Source: an uncultured Sphingomonadaceae bacterium
GTDB lineage: Bacteria; Pseudomonadota; Alphaproteobacteria; Sphingomonadales; Sphingomonadaceae
DNA length: 64,000 bases
Assembly (NCBI GenBank): GCA_947489315.1
Contig: CANLCX010000004.1
Span: 248,001-312,000, forward strand
Reading direction: 5' to 3'
Below the pieces are notes generated by a model. The model saw only the letters and a list, made by a program, of their open reading frames with translations, was not told the DNA's origin and ran no database searches. How positions within the stretch are numbered: position 1 is the stretch's first letter; every line of letters starts with the position of its first letter. The translations under genes were made by a program, and so were the position numbers. This document shows, in pieces, positions 33,307-43,922 of this stretch.

Positions 33307-33797
33307 CCATCTTTCCTTTTCAGGGTCACAAAGGAGAAGCCAGGCCTTCCGTTGGCGGCATCGTGGCTTTCCCGCTCGCTTTCATGCCAAATTTCGGGAT
33401 CAAAGCCATCCATATTTGTGTCACCATCGACATCGATATGCACTTCGGTGAGCGCGATGCGGTCTGCTTTGGGCAGAAAGAGCCGGTAAATCTCGGCGCC
33501 GCCAATAATCGCGATATGCGGGGCATTGGCAATTTTCAGGGCTTCCTTAACACTGCCAGCAACCTCAGCCCCTTCTGCTTCCCAATCTTTGTCGCGGGTC
33601 AGGACGATATGCCGACGACCCGGTAGCAGACCGGGTAAGCTGTCAAAAGTCTTGCGCCCCATGATCATTGGTTTGCCCTGCGTCAGCGATTTGAAATGGC
33701 GCAGGTCGGCTGGCAAGTGCCAGGGCATAGTACCGTCTTTGCCAATCACGCCATTGTCGGCGCGCGCTAGGATCAGGATGATTTCGGGATGGTTCAT
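33303..33797 (-). CDS. folA: dihydrofolate reductase
   Basis: The 164-residue enzyme reduces dihydrofolate with NADPH. ILARADNGVIGKDGTMPWHLPADLRHFKSLT (about 8-38, with the catalytic acidic residue after PWHLPA), PMIMGRKTFDSL, HIVLTRD, and IIGGAEIYRLFLPKADRIALTEV are classical. It sits between purK and the M19 gene in a minus-strand run. Confidence 0.95.
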   Translation of the reverse strand: MNHPEIILILARADNGVIGKDGTMPWHLPADLRHFKSLTQGKPMIMGRKTFDSLPGLLPGRRHIVLTRDKDWEAEGAEVAGSVKEALKIANAPHIAIIGGAEIYRLFLPKADRIALTEVHIDVDGDTNMDGFDPEIWHESERESHDAANGRPGFSFVTLKRKDG

Positions 33798-33832
33798 GAG
33801 ATGCGCCTAGCTCAGATCAAACCAAGTGCAAA

Positions 33833-34903
33833 TCAGAAAAATAATTTGGTGACATGGCCCATTTTCCGGCCCGGGCGGCTTTCGCCTTTTCCGTAGAGAT
33901 GAAGGTGGTTTGCCGGGTCCGAAAGCAGCGCCTGCCACTCGTCTGCATTGCCACCGATAAGGTTTGTCATCGCGACCTTTTTAGCGGCCAGTCCGGTGTC
34001 ACCCAGCGGCAATCCGCAAATGGCCCTTATGTGATTTTCAAACTGGCTGGTAATCGCGCCTTCGATCGTCCAGTGGCCGCTATTGTGAACACGCGGCGCC
34101 ATTTCGTTGAACACCGGTCCGTCGGCAGTGGCGAAAAATTCGCAGGTCAGCACGCCGACATAGCCCATCGCCTCTGCCATTTTCGCGGCCAGCGCCCGGG
34201 CGGCTTGCTCCTGCCCGGCAATGTCGGACGGCGCAGGAATGATAGATTCTGCCAATATGCCATCCTCATGGATATTATGTGGCGTATCCCAATAGCAGAT
34301 GGCGCCATCTTGTCCGCGCACGAGAATGACCGAAAATTCATGGGTGAAGGTCACAAAGCCCTCGGCCACGCAGGGCTGATGGGCCACGCTATCCCAATGC
34401 GCGGCGAGATCATCTCCCGGCTTGATCCGTGCTTGCCCCTTGCCGTCATAACCCATCCGGATGGTTTTCAATATGGCCGGTGCGCCTACTTCCTTTATCG
34501 CACTATCCAAAGAAGCGCGGTCAGTGACTTCAGCAAACGGGGCAGTCTTGCCGCCATGGGTGCGCGCATAATTCTTCTCCGCAATCCGGTTCTGCGCGAT
34601 GTCGAGGGCAGTTACCGGCGGATATAGCGGTGCGCGATCGGCTATCGCGGTCAGCGGCGCGACGGGGACATTTTCAAATTCAAAGGTGATAACGTCGCAG
34701 GCGTCGGCAAATTTACCCAGGGCTTGGATGTCATCGTCTTGCGCGCAGGTAAATTCAGCCGCGACGTCAGCCGCAACGCTGGCTTCATCTGGCGCATAGA
34801 TATGACAGCGATAACCAAGCTGTGCGGCGGCAACGGACAGCATCCGGCCCAATTGACCGCCACCTAATATGCCAATCGTCGAACCGGGAGGAAGCGGGCT
34901 CAT
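33833..34903 (-). CDS. purK: 5-(carboxyamino)imidazole ribonucleotide synthase
   Basis: The 356-residue ATP-grasp enzyme carboxylates AIR. IGILGGGQLGRMLSVAAAQLGY is at the N-terminus, VITFEFENVPV, LKTIRMGYDGKGQARI (ATP lid), EFFATADGPVFNEMAPRVHNSGHWTIEGAITSQFENH and LPLGDT follow. purE lies just upstream with a 9-bp gap. The usual purE-purK operon is complete. Confidence 0.97.
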   Translation of the reverse strand: MSPLPPGSTIGILGGGQLGRMLSVAAAQLGYRCHIYAPDEASVAADVAAEFTCAQDDDIQALGKFADACDVITFEFENVPVAPLTAIADRAPLYPPVTALDIAQNRIAEKNYARTHGGKTAPFAEVTDRASLDSAIKEVGAPAILKTIRMGYDGKGQARIKPGDDLAAHWDSVAHQPCVAEGFVTFTHEFSVILVRGQDGAICYWDTPHNIHEDGILAESIIPAPSDIAGQEQAARALAAKMAEAMGYVGVLTCEFFATADGPVFNEMAPRVHNSGHWTIEGAITSQFENHIRAICGLPLGDTGLAAKKVAMTNLIGGNADEWQALLSDPANHLHLYGKGESRPGRKMGHVTKLFF

Positions 34904-34912
34904 AGCAGCCGA

Positions 34913-35416
34913 TTATTCCGGTTGCTCTGCAACGGCATCGCTTTGTGCAGCGCGCCATGCATCGAGGCGTTCTGCCAATGCATCGTCTTCGTTGGCCAAT
35001 ATTGCTGCCGCTAACAAAGCTGCATTTTTTGCACCCGCGTCGCCAATCGCCAAAGTACCGACCGGTATGCCGGCGGGCATCTGGGCAATGGACAAGAGGC
35101 TGTCGACACCGTTTAGGGTTCTGGATTGGATCGGCACGCCTAAGACAGGAACGCGCGTCATGGCTGCTGCCATGCCCGGCAGATGGGCTGCACCACCCGC
35201 ACCGGCGATGATCACCTTCAGATTACGGGATGCCGCTGACTTGGCATAATCATAAAGCCGGTCAGGTGTTCGGTGAGCCGAAACAATTTTGACTTCATGG
35301 GCAATATCAAGCTGTTCGAGAATGCCGGCGGTCAGCTGCATCGTGGCCCAGTCGGATTGACTGCCCATGATAATTCCAATTTTCGGCCCAATTTTCGGAG
35401 TGGCTTCTTCGGTCAT
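34913..35416 (-). CDS. purE: N5-carboxyaminoimidazole ribonucleotide mutase
   Basis: The 167-residue class I PurE converts N5-CAIR to [63 protein letters not shown] and [20 protein letters not shown] are diagnostic. The frame is open to 35446, but the ATG at 35414-35416 (MTEEATPKI) is the likely start, preceded by a short spacer. It is the first gene of the long minus-strand cluster purE-purK-folA-M19-ribF-GDPD-ileS-lspA. Confidence 0.96.
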   Translation of the reverse strand: MTEEATPKIGPKIGIIMGSQSDWATMQLTAGILEQLDIAHEVKIVSAHRTPDRLYDYAKSAASRNLKVIIAGAGGAAHLPGMAAAMTRVPVLGVPIQSRTLNGVDSLLSIAQMPAGIPVGTLAIGDAGAKNAALLAAAILANEDDALAERLDAWRAAQSDAVAEQPE

Positions 35417-35641
35417 GCTTGCACCTGAATAGTGTCGCGGAAGCAAAACCGTTTAGCCATGAAATGACGATCACGCAATGCGCCAGTGGCGGTAGGCGCG
35501 CTTTTCTAGCGACAGCTTTACAATAGAGGACTCATACCAATGCTTGCGGATCAATTTTGTTGACTAAGCTCCTCTTGATCAACTAAAGAACAATAAAGCG
35601 TAAATACTAGTGAACAAGAGTAAGGCGCTGGGGGTAGAAAA

Positions 35642-36223
35642 TTGATTAGTGAAACTATTAATAGCAATGAAAGCAAGCAAAAATGTACCAATTGTGCTGC
35701 TCTTCATTCAGAAAATATGCGATTAAAAGAAGAGCTTGTTGAAATGGAGCAACGCGCCAACCATGATGTTCTAACGGGGCTTTCTAATCGCCGCCATTTT
35801 ATCGAAAGCCTGGAAAAGCGGATCAAGCGGTGCCAGCGCTATGGTGATAATACGGCTTTGCTCTTTCTGGATGTTGACGATTTAAAGACGATAAATGATA
35901 CCCATGGCCATGCCGCTGGGGATATTTTGCTGACCCACCTCGCCAAAATTTTGAAAGAAAATATCCGGGTCTGTGACATGGTCGCGCGGATCGGCGGCGA
36001 TGAATTTGCGCTGCTACTCGATAATCTTGATGCGGATCAGGTGGAGAGGAAGATCCTTTCCTTGATCGATCGAATCAAGACCGCCAACCTGGTTCATGAA
36101 GGCCAGGATCTAAAAATTGGCGCGGCTATCGGTTATAGTTTTGTTGGCCCGACCGATACAGTAGCCGACCTTATGTCGCGAGCCGATGAAGCTATGTACC
36201 AATCCAAAAATGACGGTGTTTAA
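35642..36223 (+). CDS. GGDEF diguanylate cyclase
   Basis: The 193-residue cytosolic protein has a short N-terminal region with a Cys-x-x-Cys (KCTNCAAL, about 14-21) and a helical linker (LKEELVEMEQRANHDVLTGLSNRRHFIESL). The GGDEF domain follows, with active site RIGGDEFALL intact. An allosteric I-site RVCD is placed five residues before GGDEF. It should make c-di-GMP with product inhibition. The start is a TTG at 35642 preceded by GGGGG about 8 nt away; ATGs at later codons are alternatives. No sensor domain is visible. Confidence 0.92.
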   Translation: MISETINSNESKQKCTNCAALHSENMRLKEELVEMEQRANHDVLTGLSNRRHFIESLEKRIKRCQRYGDNTALLFLDVDDLKTINDTHGHAAGDILLTHLAKILKENIRVCDMVARIGGDEFALLLDNLDADQVERKILSLIDRIKTANLVHEGQDLKIGAAIGYSFVGPTDTVADLMSRADEAMYQSKNDGV

Positions 36224-36235
36224 GCGCTCCGTCCC

Positions 36236-36922
<687 letters not shown>

Positions 36923-37018
36923 AAAGGGTCCTTAATCATTGGTGACGCATCCTTAGCGGCGAAGGCTTTTCCCGCCAAGCAGGATATTTGTTCATATTGG
37001 AGCCGAGAAAGATAAAGA

Positions 37019-37042
37019 TTATACAGTTTATACACAGAATCG
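37019..37042. repeat. 24-bp repeat with tandem DnaA-box-like 9-mers (copy 2)
   Basis: It reads TTATACAGT, TTATACACA, GAATCG. The second 9-mer exactly fits the DnaA box consensus TTATNCACA. It differs at one base from the copy at 8930-8953. On the minus strand it contains TGTATAAT, a good -10 element, about 97 bp before the gpmA start, so a promoter for gpmA is the competing explanation. Confidence 0.5.
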
Positions 37043-37204
37043 GTTTAAAAATTTGTCCTCTCATGGCCAAAGCCGGCGATCAAAAGGGATCCAGAAGTGG
37101 CCTTGCAAAGGAGGGGAGAATACAGTCATTGCGGGCAGCATAGAAAAAGGACTTTATGTAGGAAAGCGGTTTTCTCCATCTCCTATGCGCGCCAGAAATG
37201 GCTG

Positions 37205-38176
37205 TCACAATATTCGGGTCAGCGTATAAAAAGCACCAAGTCCGCCAACCAGATAGAGCGCGGGTCTCTCGACCCATTTGCGCTGATCAATCGATATCCG
37301 TCCTACCAGCCAAAGTAAGGCGAGCGCCAGCGCCACAAATATTATCTGTCCGATTTCAACGCCAAGGTTGAACAACAGCAAGGCCCATATTTCTTCGCCC
37401 TTGGGCAAGCCGATATCCGCCAGCGCGCCAGCAAAGCCGAGCCCATGGAGCAACCCAAAGCCCAGCGCGATCAGCCAGGGTTTGCGGATGGTGAGGCTGG
37501 TCTTGCCCGCCCATTTGCGGACCACTTCGACGGCGAGAAAAAATATCGACAGGGCGATGAGCAATTCTACCGGCTGGCTCGGCAGCGTGAACAGGCCCAG
37601 CGCGGTAATGGCGAGCGTGACACTATGGCCGACGGTGAAGGCGGTGATGACCCACAAAAGCTGCCTTGGCGCCGTGAGCAGCACCAGACCGAGCACGAAC
37701 AGCAAATGGTCCCAGCCGAAGAGCATATGCTCTGCGCCAATCCGCAAATAGGCGCTGGCGGGGGAGCCACCCGGGTCGCCCAAGGCAAAGGACGCGCTGG
37801 CGGGCCGCAAGATATGCGTGCTGTCTTCGCCGCTTGCAGTGCGCAGGCGGACGAACACATCGGTCAGCGTGCGGTCGAGACCTTCTATGGAAACGGTGCC
37901 GCTATCGAGCCGGCAGGGCACCTGCCAGCTTTCGACAATCGCATCGCCGGATATGACTTGGCGTGTGGTCTCTGGTTGCGGACATTGGTCCGGCAGCACC
38001 GGCCGCATCTTGAGTTTGCGTCCAGACAATATCGGTTGTTTCCAGATCACGGTAACGATACCGTCCGATTGCTCGGTCAGTTCGAGGGCGGCGGGGCGAA
38101 TTTCATGGGCGCTGGCTGTTATGGCGCATAGCCAAATCATGGCAGCCCAAAACACACTGAGCCGCATGAGGATCAC
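37205..38176 (-). CDS. HupE/UreJ family membrane protein
   Basis: The 323-residue protein has a signal peptide (SVFWAAMIWLCAITASAHE), a periplasmic beta-rich domain (about 25-135) and a C-terminal HupE/UreJ_2 domain with six or so helices. FTVGHSVTLAITALG, WDHLLFVLG and FGLLHGLGFAGAL carry the conserved histidines. HupE/UreJ proteins are linked to nickel or cobalt transport; no hydrogenase or urease gene is nearby. The DUF3604-PPIase-HupE trio is conserved in sphingomonads, so its role may be different. It overlaps the PPIase gene by 4 nt. Confidence 0.85.
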   Translation of the reverse strand: MILMRLSVFWAAMIWLCAITASAHEIRPAALELTEQSDGIVTVIWKQPILSGRKLKMRPVLPDQCPQPETTRQVISGDAIVESWQVPCRLDSGTVSIEGLDRTLTDVFVRLRTASGEDSTHILRPASASFALGDPGGSPASAYLRIGAEHMLFGWDHLLFVLGLVLLTAPRQLLWVITAFTVGHSVTLAITALGLFTLPSQPVELLIALSIFFLAVEVVRKWAGKTSLTIRKPWLIALGFGLLHGLGFAGALADIGLPKGEEIWALLLFNLGVEIGQIIFVALALALLWLVGRISIDQRKWVERPALYLVGGLGAFYTLTRIL

Positions 38177-39000
38177 TTGTCCGAGCCTTCAATAACCACA
38201 TCATAGCCGCTGACCAGTTTTTGCAGCGCTTCCTGCTTGGCCTTGCTGCTCTGGTCTTCCTGCCAAGCGGCAGCAATCTCGGCTTTGATCGGTTCAAAAC
38301 GTGCCTCGGCCGCGCCGTCGATGGTTTCGATGCGCACCAGATGCAGGCCGAAAGCCGAACCGATAGGCGGGCTCCATTGCCCCGCATTCAGCTTGAAGAT
38401 AGCACTCGCAAAATCCGGCCCGAACAGCCGGGTCACTTCGCTTTCCGGCAGCGCGGCATAGCTGCGTTTCTGGATGAATGGATCGCCCAGGCTTTTCCAG
38501 TCGGTACTTGATTGTGCGGTACGCAGGATGCTCGCCGCAACGGTCTCAATCGCGCTGCCATGTTTTTCCGGGCTGAGATAGATATGAACAAAACTCCGCC
38601 GCTCGGGCGCGGCAAATTTGTCGCGATTTTGGCCAAACCAGCTCTTCAGCTCTGCATCGGAAGGATTGGCCGCCTTGCTTTCACCGCTGACCAGAAAGTC
38701 CATTTTTTGCGCCAGACGGCGTTGGATGATGGTGTCTTCATCGCCTAGGCCGAGCCGTTCCGCCTCGCGCACCAACACTTGCTGCTGCACATATTGGTCG
38801 ATAATCTGCTGCTTGTCATCGCCTGTGGGCAAGCGACCAGCGGTATTGGCCCATAGCGCGCTGAGCCGATCTATCTCGGCGGCGCTGACCGTGATCGTCC
38901 GTCCTTGCTCACCCTGATAGTTTGACCAGACGTGATTGATGGCAACCAGCGCCAGCCCGAACAGAACGAAGTGGACGATCGGATCTCGAAAAATTTTCAC
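38173..39000 (-). CDS. parvulin-type peptidylprolyl isomerase
   Basis: The 275-residue protein has an N-terminal hydrophobic anchor (IVHFVLFGLALVAINHVW, about 8-25), a SurA-like helical region (IDRLSALWANTAGRLPTGDDKQQIIDQYVQQQVLVREAERLG) and a C-terminal rotamase domain with FVHIYLSPEKHG and GQWSPPIGSAFGLHLVRIE. It may fold exported partners, likely the DUF3604 or HupE-like proteins encoded on either side. It follows the DUF3604 gene with a 15-bp gap. Confidence 0.85.
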   Translation of the reverse strand: MKIFRDPIVHFVLFGLALVAINHVWSNYQGEQGRTITVSAAEIDRLSALWANTAGRLPTGDDKQQIIDQYVQQQVLVREAERLGLGDEDTIIQRRLAQKMDFLVSGESKAANPSDAELKSWFGQNRDKFAAPERRSFVHIYLSPEKHGSAIETVAASILRTAQSSTDWKSLGDPFIQKRSYAALPESEVTRLFGPDFASAIFKLNAGQWSPPIGSAFGLHLVRIETIDGAAEARFEPIKAEIAAAWQEDQSSKAKQEALQKLVSGYDVVIEGSDK

Positions 39001-39015
39001 AAACTATCCCGTCAA

Positions 39016-40920
39016 TCAGGCCTTGGTCGGTACATACCAAATCGGTGAAGACCAGGCGCGTTCCTGTATGGTTTTTTGCAGCGCAGGGTTAGGCGGTACG
39101 CCTGCGCGCAACGCATCCCATGTCGACCAGCGGCAAACCGGATTTTCCAATACCCGGACATAATAAGAAGCGCGGTGCCCTGTCTCATGCTCTGGATCGC
39201 GCCAGAAGGTTTTGAGTTCCGGTGCGCCTTTGTCTGTCGAGATGGAGCAGTCAGACAAATTGACTTTAGCGCCATTGTCGGGACAGCGGGCTGTGGCCGG
39301 ATCGACCGTCCCGCCATCGGAACAGGCCACATCAAAGACCTTTTCATTGGTCTTGCCGCCATCGGTCCAGACTTTGACAATCTGCACCCGCTGCAACGGC
39401 GCGCTCATCGCATCGCGCATGGCCCAGACGATAAAGCCGGGGGCCTCGCCTTGGCCGACCAGATCGCCGCCCATGGTGACGCCATTTTTATAAGCCTTGG
39501 AAACCATCTCGGGATCATCCAGCATGGCCGCATCAAAACCAAAGCCGCCAAAGAAGCGCAATTTTATCCGTGTACCTGTGGTCGCATAGGTTTCCTTGCG
39601 CCGCATTGCGTCAAATATCGCCTCGCGGGTATTTTCTTCGGCCCAGACCGCGGCATAGCCCGATGCGCCCCAGCGCGAGAACCAGCTCGCCGCGCGCGGA
39701 TCAACAGTCACGCCTTCCCAGCTTTTCTTGCCGCCGGGTGGAATGGAGCCACGGGCTTCTGCTGTGCCGTCAACAACGCCGATTTTGGACCAGAAGAATT
39801 TTTCGTCAAACGAGCCGCCAGCAACATGGGTGTCGGTGGACCCGATCAGGCCGAATTTATAAGGATTGCTGCCGATCTTGTCTTCCAGCATCAGGCCGTT
39901 GGCGAGCGCTTCGCGGACATAGCTGCCGTTAACCTTGGATTTGATTTGCGAGGACAGCAGATATTCGTAAATCCCGAAATCTGCCCATTCGTCATTGGGG
40001 GAAAGGGATGGGTGGGTTTCAGACGTGCCCTTGACCTGGGTGATTTCGGCAATCGGCTCGTTGCGGATGCGTTGGTCGGCATAGGCCTTGGTCAGTGGCT
40101 GGCCGTTATAGGTTTCCAGCTTGAACATCTCGCCGTCCGACACGTTGCTATTATGCGGGATTGATAGCCCGTCATGTCCAGCCGCGCGTTGTTCGTCCAT
40201 CCAGCTCCACAAATCTTCGGGATTAGTGGAATCCAAAGTGCCAAAGGGCATGTCAGGCGCCGAACCCCGGAAGACCACATTGCGATGGAGATTGCCGCCA
40301 GCAAAGCCGCCTTCCTTTCCCTGTGTTACCCGCGTCGCAGTATATTCATAGGCGGAGAAAGTGGTGAACTTGCCGGGTTTGTAATATTTGTCGGCCGCAT
40401 CAATCGTTGCTTTCCAGACGTCACCGACAATTTTTGGATCATAGACACCTTCCATCTTACGGCCATCGCGCACGGCGCCGCCGATCAGCTGGAACGCCGC
40501 GATAATCTTGTCCGGGTCAGTGCTGAACATATCTTTGGCTATGTCGATTTTGGAAATTTCCGTGCCCTCGCTATCCATCGCGGGCAGGTGACCAAGATAG
40601 GCGGCATGATCGGTGACCGCCATAAAGTCGAGGGCCGGGCCTTCGAGTTTCAGGTCGTAGCCGGAAGGGTGGGTAATGCCTTCACCCATGCCGAATTTAT
40701 ACGCATCTTCCGGGGTCGCGCGGACATTGAATATATAAGCGTCAAAGCTGTTGCGGGTGTGGATGTGGAGGTCGCCAAAATAGACATTGCGATCGGGATT
40801 GGGCTGCTCGGCGGTTTCGCCCGGTGCCAATGCCACATCGCTTTGGTCAACCGTGTCGCCGCCGGAACAGCCGACCATCAGCGATCCAATTGCCGCCATG
40901 CCTAATAATTTGCGTGTCAT
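39016..40920 (-). CDS. DUF3604 lipoprotein (PHP-like metal-dependent domain)
   Basis: The 634-residue protein has a lipobox MVGCSGG (Cys about 19) and the DUF3604 domain. The YFGDLHIHTRNSFDAY start (about 48-63) resembles the first metal motif of PHP phosphoesterases, and VTDHAAYLGHL the second. Its substrate is unknown. It heads the DUF3604-PPIase-HupE operon and is divergent from the first TonB receptor. An 18-bp palindrome lies in the shared upstream region, so both may be regulated together. Confidence 0.88.
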   Translation of the reverse strand: MTRKLLGMAAIGSLMVGCSGGDTVDQSDVALAPGETAEQPNPDRNVYFGDLHIHTRNSFDAYIFNVRATPEDAYKFGMGEGITHPSGYDLKLEGPALDFMAVTDHAAYLGHLPAMDSEGTEISKIDIAKDMFSTDPDKIIAAFQLIGGAVRDGRKMEGVYDPKIVGDVWKATIDAADKYYKPGKFTTFSAYEYTATRVTQGKEGGFAGGNLHRNVVFRGSAPDMPFGTLDSTNPEDLWSWMDEQRAAGHDGLSIPHNSNVSDGEMFKLETYNGQPLTKAYADQRIRNEPIAEITQVKGTSETHPSLSPNDEWADFGIYEYLLSSQIKSKVNGSYVREALANGLMLEDKIGSNPYKFGLIGSTDTHVAGGSFDEKFFWSKIGVVDGTAEARGSIPPGGKKSWEGVTVDPRAASWFSRWGASGYAAVWAEENTREAIFDAMRRKETYATTGTRIKLRFFGGFGFDAAMLDDPEMVSKAYKNGVTMGGDLVGQGEAPGFIVWAMRDAMSAPLQRVQIVKVWTDGGKTNEKVFDVACSDGGTVDPATARCPDNGAKVNLSDCSISTDKGAPELKTFWRDPEHETGHRASYYVRVLENPVCRWSTWDALRAGVPPNPALQKTIQERAWSSPIWYVPTKA

Positions 40921-41076
40921 ATCTTTCCCCTCCTGTGCGCCTCATTGACTGGACGCATCCTTTTCATACCCCATTTTACACCGCCCCACCAATTGGCTTC
41001 ACAGCGCTGGGAAACCCCTGTTTCTCTAATGGCACAGCGCTTTTTTATCTGCGCCATATTGGGCTTCTCCGGTTGA

Positions 41077-41094
41077 TTTAATGGCCCAGTTAAA
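41077..41094. promoter_or_regulatory. 18-bp palindrome, site A (TonB receptor 1 / DUF3604)
   Basis: TTTAATGGCCCAGTTAAA is an imperfect palindrome (6 of 8 arm pairs). It lies 98 bp upstream of the first TonB receptor start. It matches sites B, C and D at 43905, 48301 and 63138. It is directly followed by the block GACTTATGC (41096-41104) that is conserved at the second receptor. Confidence 0.65.
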
Positions 41095-41192
41095 TGACTT
41101 ATGCAAGCGTAGCTGCAGCAAATAAGACCATTCCCCACCTATCCCCACCACAATGGCAACGCTGCGGTTACGATCAACTGGAGAGAATGATT

Positions 41193-43673
41193 ATGAAGAG
41201 TATGAATCGCGTCCTCATGGCTGCCCTTTGCAGCACGGCCCCCATCGCCTCAATCACCCCCGTTTATGCGCAGGATCAAGGCGCTGAAGAAACGGCTGAT
41301 GACAATATCATTATCGTGACGGCGACGCGCCGCGCGCAGGACGTTCAGGATATTCCTCTGGCGGTGACAGCGGTCAGCCCGGTGCAGCTGGAGCGGCAGG
41401 GCGTCGTCAATGTTCAGGATATCACGCAGGTCTCGCCCAGCTTCTCAACCTCCAATGCACAAGCGGCTTCGGGCACGGTTGTGCTGCAAATCAGAGGTGT
41501 GGGTACTACATCCAATAATATCGGTTTTGAAAGTGCAGTCGGCATTTTTGTCGATGGTGTCTATCAATCCCGCCCCGGCGTGGCGCTGTCCGAATTTGTC
41601 GACGTCGAGCGGGTTGAGATTCTGCGTGGTCCGCAGGGCACATTATTTGGTCGCAACACCTCGGCTGGCGCATTGACGATCACTAACGTGCGTCCCGATC
41701 TCAATGATTTTGGCGGCTTCGTGAACGCGACATATGGCAATCATGACCTGATGAGTGTGCAGGGCGCGCTTAACGTGCCGATTGTTCAGGACACTCTCGC
41801 GCTGCGTTTGACCGGTGCTTATCGGGAACGCGACGGATTTATCGATGTGGTCGATGAAACCGGCAAGATTGGTGAGTCTAACGAGATTGACCAATATCTG
41901 GTGCGCGGTCAGCTGGGTTATGAAGGCGATAGTGGTCTGAAGATACGGGTGATCGGTGACTTTCAAAAAAGCACAGCCAATTGCTGCTCTGCGATAGAAT
42001 TACTGCAGTCACCCCTGGAAACATCAGGCTTGTTTGAGGCGGTTGGCCTTGGCGCGCGTGGTGGTCAGTTCCAACCCAATACCGGACAGGAAGCGGCCGA
42101 TGACCGGATCGCTTCGGCCAATTTTGCGCCACGCGGTAATCTGGAACAATGGGGCGTAACCGGAGAGATTGAATTTCCGATCAGCGACAATGCCGACATT
42201 ATCTATATCGGCTCCTATCGCGAGTTTGACACCAGAGAATCCTATGATTCCGATTTTACCGCGCTCGATATATTTGACGTTGATCTGGCGCGGTCCAGCA
42301 TCAACACGATGACCCATGAACTCAGGGTGCAGGGCGAGGCCTTTGATGGCAAGCTGAACTGGCTGGTTGGCGGCTATTACTCGGATGAAGATATCAATCA
42401 GGACGTAAACTTCTCGTTGGGGGAGGACTATGACGCACTGGTCGGCGCGCTTTTGCAGGGTGCCTTGGGTGCCAATCCGCTGGAGCAATTATCCGGCGGG
42501 ATCGATCCCTCGGTCGTGACAACGACCAACAGCTATGCCCAGAGCAGCAAAAGTTGGTCCCTGTTCACGCATAATACGTTGGAAATTGTCGATGGTTTGG
42601 AATTGACTGTCGGTCTGCGCTATTCCGACGAGAGTAAAGATGGCAGTTTTGAACAAACCGCCAATAACAATCCGCTCTGCACCAATATCCGGGCTGCATT
42701 TCAGGCTAATCCGGCTGCGGTTCCTCCAGCTGCTGTCTCGCTCGGCTGCTTTGCGTTTCTCGCACCCGCTATTGGCACGGATGCATCAGACGCCGCTATT
42801 CCCTTTGCCGTTTTGCCCAGGGAATTTAGCGGTGATTTTAACGACAGTGAACTTATCTATACTGGTAAAATTGCCTATGAGTTTGCGGCCCCGATCAATG
42901 TCTATGCCAGCTTCACCCATGGTTATAAATCTGGCGGCTTCAATCTTGATTCAACAGCCGCCGCCGGAGGTGGGGATCCACGCTTCGATTCCGAAGAGGT
43001 TGATGCTTATGAGGTGGGTTTGAAAGCAAAGTTCCTGGATAATCGGGTTACTTTGAATGTTGCCGGTTTCCATGAGGAATTTTCCAACTTTCAGATCTTG
43101 GAATTTACCGGGGCCCAGTTCCAGACATTTAACGTGCCCAAGGCCAAGACCACTGGCGTAGAAATTGAAACAGTCATTCGTCCGGATGACCATTTCACGC
43201 TGAATGCTGGTCTTACCTATACGGATGCCAGATATCCCAATGACTGTGCAGGCGATTTGACCGATCTGCAGGTGCAGAACCTATGCGGTGCTTCTCTTAC
43301 CAATGCGCCGGACATTGTTGCGATTGCTGGCGCGACCTATGAAAATGATATCGGCAATAATCTCGACTTTTTCCTGAACGGCCAAATCCGGATGGAAAGC
43401 GATCGCAGGACATCGACTCAGCCGTCTAATCCTGCTGACCTAGACGACCAGACGCCACTTGCTTTCGATATTCAGGACGGCAATGCCAAAATCAACCTGC
43501 GTGCCGGTATTGGCAGCCAGGATGATGCTTGGGGTATTGAGGCGTGGGTCAACAATCTGACCAATGAAGTGACACGCGGGGTGACCTTTAATACGGTCCT
43601 TCGGTCTGGATCACGCTCCGCCTATATTCAGGAACCACGGACATTTGGTGTCACGCTGCGCGGAAAATTCTAA
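41193..43673 (+). CDS. TonB-dependent receptor (paralogue 1)
   Basis: The 826-residue outer-membrane receptor has a signal peptide ending in VYAQD, a plug domain (IIIVTATRRAQDVQDIPLAVTAVS, then VQIRGVG-type and FVDGVYQSRPG, VERVEILRGPQGTLFGRNTSAGAL) and a 22-strand barrel ending in the C-terminal FGVTLRGKF. The start at 41193 (MKSMNRVLMAALC) follows GGAGAG by about 7 nt; the longer frame from 41094 runs through the operator and is not used. The ligand is unknown. The adjacent genes suggest a lipophilic alcohol or acid rather than a siderophore. It is tandem with a close paralogue at 44024. Confidence 0.95.
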   Translation: MKSMNRVLMAALCSTAPIASITPVYAQDQGAEETADDNIIIVTATRRAQDVQDIPLAVTAVSPVQLERQGVVNVQDITQVSPSFSTSNAQAASGTVVLQIRGVGTTSNNIGFESAVGIFVDGVYQSRPGVALSEFVDVERVEILRGPQGTLFGRNTSAGALTITNVRPDLNDFGGFVNATYGNHDLMSVQGALNVPIVQDTLALRLTGAYRERDGFIDVVDETGKIGESNEIDQYLVRGQLGYEGDSGLKIRVIGDFQKSTANCCSAIELLQSPLETSGLFEAVGLGARGGQFQPNTGQEAADDRIASANFAPRGNLEQWGVTGEIEFPISDNADIIYIGSYREFDTRESYDSDFTALDIFDVDLARSSINTMTHELRVQGEAFDGKLNWLVGGYYSDEDINQDVNFSLGEDYDALVGALLQGALGANPLEQLSGGIDPSVVTTTNSYAQSSKSWSLFTHNTLEIVDGLELTVGLRYSDESKDGSFEQTANNNPLCTNIRAAFQANPAAVPPAAVSLGCFAFLAPAIGTDASDAAIPFAVLPREFSGDFNDSELIYTGKIAYEFAAPINVYASFTHGYKSGGFNLDSTAAAGGGDPRFDSEEVDAYEVGLKAKFLDNRVTLNVAGFHEEFSNFQILEFTGAQFQTFNVPKAKTTGVEIETVIRPDDHFTLNAGLTYTDARYPNDCAGDLTDLQVQNLCGASLTNAPDIVAIAGATYENDIGNNLDFFLNGQIRMESDRRTSTQPSNPADLDDQTPLAFDIQDGNAKINLRAGIGSQDDAWGIEAWVNNLTNEVTRGVTFNTVLRSGSRSAYIQEPRTFGVTLRGKF

Positions 43674-43711
43674 AACTATAATGGCTTAGGGGGCATTTCG
43701 TCAGCATGATT

Positions 43712-43738
43712 GGGGCCGGTTTTCCGGCCCCTTTTTTT
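43712..43738 (+). terminator. intrinsic terminator after TonB receptor 1
   Basis: The stem GGGGCCGG/CCGGCCCC with loop TTTT is followed by seven Ts. It lies about 40 bp after the receptor stop. The same terminator design follows the second receptor. Confidence 0.9.
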
Positions 43739-43904
43739 GTGCGTCCAGCCCATTCGCACTCGCCCGATGGTGTAATAATAGCATCATATATACCACAGAT
43801 TGTATTTTGATCGGCCGGTTCCACCGGAAATCCGGCCATTTTGCATTGTATCATTTTTACCACGGCCCGCGTTTTTCTGTACAGTAATGTGCATATCGCC
43901 TTGA

Positions 43905-43922
43905 TTTAGCGATCTGATTAAA
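43905..43922. promoter_or_regulatory. 18-bp palindrome, site B (TonB receptor 2)
   Basis: TTTAGCGATCTGATTAAA is a weak copy of the family. It has the same position relative to GACTTATGC and AATAAGACCAT as site A has upstream of receptor 1. It ends 101 bp before the receptor 2 start. Confidence 0.5.
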